DNA of 5,251 nucleotides from Chloroflexota bacterium (lineage in GTDB: Bacteria > Chloroflexota > Ktedonobacteria > Ktedonobacterales > Ktedonobacteraceae): positions 28,448 through 33,698 of the forward strand of contig VBJK01000241.1 of assembly GCA_005879655.1 (NCBI GenBank), written 5' to 3'. Positions within the stretch are counted from its first letter, which is position 1, and every line of letters begins with the position of its first letter. Below are positions 4,949 through 5,251 of this stretch, in pieces. The notes below the pieces were generated by a model. It was not told the DNA's origin. It searched no databases and was given only the letters and a program-made list of their open reading frames with translations. Position numbers and translations under genes: made by a program.

Positions 4949-5251
4949 ATGGAAGGAAAACTATCCCAACACCACCGTCAGCATTTTAATCTCAGCGAGT
5001 CAACTAAACACATGCTAGAAGAATTGGCCGCACAACGCTATCCCGGCAAACAACGCCGCCAGAGCCAGCTGGTTGAAGACCTGATTACTGAGGCTTTCAC
5101 TAACCGTGACGGTGCCGCAGAGAGCACCCTCTGGCAGAAAACGACTCCTGTACGCAGGACTGTTGCTGAGGCAGGTAGTGTCTATACAGCGGAACCTGCT
5201 ACATCTGGCGTATGTCCTTCGTGTGCACGTGCGGTAGGGCGTGGCTGGAAA
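4949..5251 (+). CDS. Small ribbon-helix-helix-like protein with CxxC motif, C-terminus cut off
   Basis: The gene runs 101 codons to the right edge without a stop. A very strong ribosome site, AAGGAGGT, ends five bases before the ATG, and a good promoter lies just upstream, so the start is well supported. Residues 11-17 (QHFNLSE) would form the beta strand, 18-32 (STKHMLEELAAQRYP) helix A and 37-51 (RQSQLVEDLITEAFT) helix B of a ribbon-helix-helix (CopG/Arc-like) DNA-binding fold. This is inferred from the pattern, not from a close relative I recognise. A linker rich in Ala, Thr and Ser follows, then CPSC at 89-92, which may be the first half of a zinc ribbon whose second Cys pair lies beyond the window. 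If so, it could be a regulator, possibly of its own promoter. It is divergent from uvrB, and a functional link is not shown. Confidence 0.72.
   Translation, partial: MEGKLSQHHRQHFNLSESTKHMLEELAAQRYPGKQRRQSQLVEDLITEAFTNRDGAAESTLWQKTTPVRRTVAEAGSVYTAEPATSGVCPSCARAVGRGWK

Noticed and set aside
4933..4989. Small plus-strand frame starting at the ATG within the ribosome-site region of the right-hand gene
   Set aside because: It has no ribosome site of its own and is 18 codons of low-complexity protein; the AAGGAGGT serves the ATG at 4949.
4644..5018. Plus-strand reading frame crossing the MITE and the start of the right-hand gene
   Set aside because: It runs through transposon ends and hairpins, overlaps the better-supported gene in another frame, and has no ribosome site.

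Overview
The window looks like a stretch of bacterial chromosome with base composition near half GC by eye. The protein flavour (a bacterial deoxyhypusine-synthase-like protein beside SpeD and SpeB, and the style of UvrB) suggests Chloroflexota, possibly a large-genome Ktedonobacter-like lineage. That placement is an impression from the sequence, not a search result. Four genes run on the minus strand (uvrB, a DHS-like gene, speD and the start of speB, in the order of transcription). One gene, cut by the right edge, runs on the plus strand.

Region by region: 1-149 holds the first 49 codons of an agmatinase (speB, minus). 150-584 is intergenic, with a speB promoter (214-241) and the hairpin terminator of speD (478-525). 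585-1031 is speD, a pyruvoyl-decarboxylase proenzyme of the S-adenosylmethionine decarboxylase family. 1032-1383 holds the speD leader, a good speD promoter (1135-1163) and, directly upstream of it, an array of eight degenerate repeats with a 22-24 bp period (about 1183-1357). 1384-2505 is the DHS-like gene with its own promoter (2575-2603). 2624-4615 is uvrB. 4616-4948 is a divergent promoter region interrupted by a 155-bp MITE-like element with near-perfect 21-bp terminal inverted repeats and a 9-bp target duplication. 4949-5251 begins a small ribbon-helix-helix-like protein with a later CxxC motif. Its promoter carries a perfect inverted repeat exactly between the -35 and -10 boxes.

How the genes fit together: speB, speD and the DHS-like gene form a polyamine set. 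Agmatinase makes putrescine from agmatine. SpeD would normally supply the aminopropyl donor for spermidine. Bacterial DHS-like proteins are thought to transfer aminobutyl groups to small amines, because bacteria lack the hypusine target eIF5A. Each gene appears to have its own promoter, so this is a cluster rather than a tight operon. No aminopropyltransferase (speE) or arginine decarboxylase is visible here. SpeD has lost part of the usual substrate-pocket motif, and the DHS-like protein lacks several residues that bind spermidine in the eukaryotic enzyme. The true substrates of both are therefore open. uvrB (nucleotide excision repair) is an unrelated housekeeping neighbour.

The observations most worth following are the phased repeat array upstream of speD, the diverged SpeD/DHS-like/SpeB set, and the MITE between the divergent promoters with the operator-like site next to it.
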